Source: Candidatus Gerdarchaeota archaeon
GTDB lineage: Archaea > Asgardarchaeota > Heimdallarchaeia > JABLTI01
Direction: 5' to 3'
DNA: 7,968 nucleotides
Assembly (NCBI GenBank): GCA_016840905.1
Contig: JAEORM010000304.1
Location: 1-7,968, forward strand
The translations under genes were made by a program, and so were the position numbers. The notes under the pieces are model-generated. The model was not told the DNA's origin. It saw nothing but the letters and a program-made list of their open reading frames with translations, and did no database searches. This document shows positions 5,859 through 7,968 of the stretch, one piece after another. How positions within the stretch are numbered: position 1 is the stretch's first letter; each line of letters begins with the position of its first letter.

Positions 5859-6930
5859 AATATTCTTGGAATTGCTTATCTTTCTTCATAAGTTGTAGAA
5901 GGATATCGCTTGGTTTTTCCAATTTGTTGATCATCTTGCTTGTGTCTATTGCAAACTTAGATGGATTAGCACAAATCTTACTAACAAGTTTTTTAGTTTC
6001 ATCCAAGGTTTGAACTGAATGACTTGGAAATCCTTTATCCTCAAGGAATTTTTGAGGTTCAATATATCGCCAGAAATAAGTTATGGATGGAATTCCACAC
6101 AAAGCAGCTTCTCGAGCCATGGTTCCTCCGCCAGTTATGACTACATCAGCACCTGCTAAAAGATCTAATAGAAAAATCCCTTTTTCGGGGATTACTACTT
6201 TCCCTTCGAAATTTTCTTGGATTATTTCTTTCTGTTTTTCATATCTTGGTAAAACAATAATCTTACCTGAATAGTGGGTTGTCGCTGCTTCTAAAACATC
6301 GAGATAAGGTTTCTGTTCTTTATCCTTCATATAAGCAGCAAAACTTTCTTCAGGTCTAAAAACTAAATAACGCTCATTAGTAGATGAGCGTAAATTAAGA
6401 TACTTGAGATAATTATCACCTGAAATATATTCTACTTCATCGACACCTTGGTAGGTATGAATGATTTCTGGATTAGCACCTAATTGAATAAAATCATCAG
6501 TATTGATACAAACAGGGGTAATTAGATATTTTGCTAATGAAAAGGTTAGTTGACCTACATGTTTTGAATGAGAAGTGTCATTCAAAATAAGCAAGGGAAT
6601 AGCCAAACCAAAAGCAACTCGAGAGGCATCGGGAGAAGAAAAGCAAATTGTTACGAAAGGTCTATCTTTCATCTTGATAATTTCTTTTGAAAGATCAACA
6701 ACTCTTTCAGCGCTAGAAAGTAATTTCTCTTCTAAGGTTTTACCACCATAATTACCAATAGAAATAGGTTCAATTTTATAAAATCTAAAAATGTCATGTA
6801 TATAATCATGTTTGCGAGTGGTATAAAATGTTTGAAAGCCTAAGGTTCTAAGTTTTTCACCAATAGCTAGAAACAACATTGCTTGTTTTGGGGTTAAAAC
6901 GTCAAACCAGACAATCTTTTCATTTACCAT
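5851..6930 (-). CDS. DUF354 family protein, GT-B-like putative glycosyltransferase or sugar-nucleotide enzyme
   Basis: This 359-residue soluble protein matches the DUF354 family, common in archaea and often near surface-polysaccharide genes. It opens with the family pattern IVWFDVLTPKQAMLF (6-20), continues with an alternating strand/helix N-terminal half (FYTTRKHDYI, ICFSSPDASRVAFGLAIPLLILNDT), and has FRPEESFAAY (191-200) at the domain border. The C-terminal half has ADVVITGGGTMAREAALCGIPSITYF (261-286). The GGGTMxxEAAxxGxP segment resembles the nucleotide-sugar-binding site of GT-B enzymes such as UDP-GlcNAc 2-epimerase and MurG. The reaction is not established. The start ATG overlaps the end of the upstream membrane-protein gene by 11 bp, which suggests translational coupling, so the two proteins are probably made together. 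Confidence 0.8.
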   Translation of the reverse strand: MVNEKIVWFDVLTPKQAMLFLAIGEKLRTLGFQTFYTTRKHDYIHDIFRFYKIEPISIGNYGGKTLEEKLLSSAERVVDLSKEIIKMKDRPFVTICFSSPDASRVAFGLAIPLLILNDTSHSKHVGQLTFSLAKYLITPVCINTDDFIQLGANPEIIHTYQGVDEVEYISGDNYLKYLNLRSSTNERYLVFRPEESFAAYMKDKEQKPYLDVLEAATTHYSGKIIVLPRYEKQKEIIQENFEGKVVIPEKGIFLLDLLAGADVVITGGGTMAREAALCGIPSITYFWRYIEPQKFLEDKGFPSHSVQTLDETKKLVSKICANPSKFAIDTSKMINKLEKPSDILLQLMKKDKQFQEYFK

Positions 6931-7219
6931 TTGATTCTGCCAACTTTAAACCATTCTTTTCAAGGTATTTCAAATCTTCCTTAAAGAAAGCTTTAATCAT
7001 AATATTCCAAACGATAAGCCAATAAAGGAAAAGCAAACCTGAAACAACGACATTGATAATTCTAAATGTTAATGGGTGTTCAGAAGCGATATTTAGTATC
7101 CCAATAGGATCAAAAAAGATGAAATAAATAAAGGCGATTATCATAAGCAAAGAAGCCCAAGTAATAATGATAGCTTTTGTAGGACTCCAAGCAGCAAGTA
7201 AAACTTTACGATAATTCAT
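6920..7219 (-). CDS. Small two-helix membrane protein coupled to the DUF354 gene
   Basis: I do not recognise this family. The 99 residues have a short basic N-terminus, membrane helix about 16-36 (KAIIITWASLLMIIAFIYFI), an outside loop of about 15 residues (FFDPIGILNIASEHPL), helix about 52-76 and a charged cytoplasmic tail (KAFFKEDLKYLEKNGLK). Its TGA lies inside the start of the DUF354 gene (ATGGTAAATGA), so both are on one message and probably coupled in translation. It could anchor the soluble DUF354 enzyme at the membrane. A weak GGTAGAT lies seven bases ahead of the ATG. Confidence 0.65.
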   Translation of the reverse strand: MNYRKVLLAAWSPTKAIIITWASLLMIIAFIYFIFFDPIGILNIASEHPLTFRIINVVVSGLLFLYWLIVWNIMIKAFFKEDLKYLEKNGLKLAESNGK

Positions 7220-7262
7220 AGCAATCTACCATTAACAGTTTAGATTTCATTAATTAATCTTG

Positions 7263-7270
7263 TTTAAATA
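7263..7270 (-). promoter_or_regulatory. Putative TATA box of the membrane protein/DUF354 unit
   Basis: On the minus strand this reads TATTTAAA, about 48 bases before the ATG at 7219. Transcription would start near 7241 with a leader of about 20 bases. Confidence 0.35.
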
Positions 7271-7421
7271 AGTTATTGCTCAAAGGATAATTAGAATGAA
7301 GATAAGAAAGTGAAAGGTGAATGTCAAAAATAATCTGATTTTAATAAACAATTGATATAAAATGAAAAATTATGATTAATGGCGATAAAAATAAATAGTG
7401 CGAAAAGCTATACTTCTAATC

Positions 7422-7441
7422 CGTCGATAAAATACACGACG
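7422..7441 (+). promoter_or_regulatory. Inverted repeat enclosing a TATA-like box, possible operator/promoter of the longin-like gene
   Basis: CGTCG (7422-7426) and CGACG (7437-7441) are perfect inverted arms around a ten-base spacer ATAAAATACA that itself looks like a TATA box. The arms are unusually GC-rich for this AT-rich spacer. Transcription from this box would start near 7455, about 28 bases before the ATG at 7484. A repressor bound to both arms could block TBP. Confidence 0.35.
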
Positions 7442-7471
7442 TTTATGAAGTTGAATGATAATAATTAAGAT

Positions 7472-7478
7472 AAAGGGA
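7472..7478 (+). promoter_or_regulatory. Shine-Dalgarno-like site of the longin-like gene
   Basis: AAAGGGA lies five bases before the ATG at 7484 and supports this start. Confidence 0.4.
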
Positions 7479-7483
7479 TAAGA

Positions 7484-7915
7484 ATGGCCGTACTAGAAGC
7501 GGGTATAATAGTGAACGGATTACCGCTAATTAGAAGTGAATATTATTCAGATGAAAGTACTGTGGATCCAACAATAAAAACAAGTCTAGTAACAGCTTTA
7601 CAATCTTTTGCTTCAGAAGCGTTCAATGATAAAGGGGAGGAAATAAGGTTGAAAAAGTTAACAATACTAATAAGGGATTTAGATCCAGGGAGTAACGAAC
7701 CATTATTACTATATAGTATAGTGGAAAAGGGAACAGATATACCTGAAGTGAGAAAAAGATTAGTGAATATAGAGAAGAAAATTGATTTGATAAGAATGAT
7801 GGTGGATACACCAGTACTGACAAATGAATTAGTAAAGGTCAAAAAAATAATCGATAAGGAAATGAAAGAACTAGTTTTAAAACCAGCAGATAGAGCGAGA
7901 AACATTTTCGGGTAA
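7484..7915 (+). CDS. Small longin-like domain protein
   Basis: This 143-residue protein opens with two strands (VLEAGIIVNG, PLIRSEYYS), then a helix (PTIKTSLVTALQSFASEAFND), strands (EIRLKKLTILIRDL, PLLLYSIVEKG), a helix (IPEVRKRLVNIEKKIDLI) and a further C-terminal helix (NELVKVKKIIDKEMKEL). Strand-strand-helix-strands-helix is the longin order, as distinct from roadblock domains, which begin with a helix. Such stand-alone longin or roadblock proteins are common in Asgard archaea and are thought to regulate small GTPases; no partner GTPase lies in the window. There is no signal or membrane segment, so it is cytoplasmic. Codon use differs from the neighbours: 11 of 15 Ile codons are ATA and all 8 Arg codons are AGA or AGG. 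Fold assignment is by eye. Confidence 0.65.
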   Translation: MAVLEAGIIVNGLPLIRSEYYSDESTVDPTIKTSLVTALQSFASEAFNDKGEEIRLKKLTILIRDLDPGSNEPLLLYSIVEKGTDIPEVRKRLVNIEKKIDLIRMMVDTPVLTNELVKVKKIIDKEMKELVLKPADRARNIFG

Positions 7916-7927
7916 GAAGAAAAAAGA

Positions 7928-7947
7928 ATCGAAAAAGCGAATTTTTG
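7928..7947 (+). terminator. Possible weak terminator after the longin-like gene
   Basis: A short AAAAA/TTTTT inverted repeat around GCGAA ends in five T at 7942-7946, about 30 bases after the stop. The stem is A-T only and weak. Confidence 0.2.
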
Positions 7948-7968
7948 TATTAGACAGAAATCTTTAAA

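Noticed and set aside
7220..7483. Possible C/D box RNA or small peptide gene in the divergent spacer
   Set aside because: No paired C (RTGATGA) and D (CTGA) boxes at proper spacing, and the ATG/GTG frames stop within a few codons.
7543..7905. Minus-strand open frames opposite the longin-like gene
   Set aside because: The plus-strand gene has a Shine-Dalgarno-like site and a coherent fold pattern; the minus frames read as Ser/Phe/Leu-rich complement without initiation signals.

Overview
The window is about two-thirds A+T and reads as chromosome from an archaeon, most likely an Asgard archaeon (lineage inferred, not proven). The lineage call rests on four things. (1) A 699-residue membrane protein looks like ribophorin I (OST1/RPN1), a subunit of the eukaryotic oligosaccharyltransferase (OST) that among prokaryotes is known to me only from Asgard archaea. 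(2) Both ends of the window carry small roadblock/longin-type proteins, a class expanded in Asgard genomes. (3) There is an archaeal/eukaryotic-type tRNA t6A methylthiotransferase. (4) Gene starts and ends have archaeal signals: TATA-like boxes, T-rich ends and few Shine-Dalgarno sites. I see no mobile element, tRNA, rRNA or CRISPR array.

Layout. Positions 3-359 (+) hold the 3' end of a gene with a roadblock-like domain. Positions 562-2661 (+) hold the ribophorin I-like gene, which ends in a T-rich terminator. Facing it on the minus strand is a two-gene unit read from 3635 down to 2723: a small two-helix membrane protein, then a WbpD/WlbB-type left-handed beta-helix acetyltransferase. Its transcript can form a hairpin with the stop codon in the loop. 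A divergent promoter region (3636-3788) leads on the plus strand to the tRNA methylthiotransferase (3789-5069) and a PHP-domain metallohydrolase (5112-5858). The PHP gene overlaps, tail to tail by 8 bp, a minus-strand pair read from 7219 down to 5851: another small two-helix membrane protein and a DUF354 glycosyltransferase-like protein that overlap each other by 11 bp. A 264-bp divergent intergenic region then leads to a longin-like gene (7484-7915, +) with codon use unlike its neighbours.

How the genes may work together. The ribophorin I-like protein has a signal peptide, a large outside domain with ten N-glycosylation sequons, one membrane helix and a charged cytoplasmic helical domain of about 165 residues. 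That is the architecture of mammalian RPN1, whose cytosolic domain contacts the ribosome. The convergent acetyltransferase belongs to a family that makes UDP-diacetamido-glucuronic acid, a sugar found in archaeal N-glycans, and the DUF354 protein has a GT-B-like fold. The window may therefore hold scattered parts of a surface-glycan and protein N-glycosylation pathway. This link is inferred from families and proximity; the genes are not in one operon. The methylthiotransferase, PHP and longin genes look like housekeeping or independent functions.
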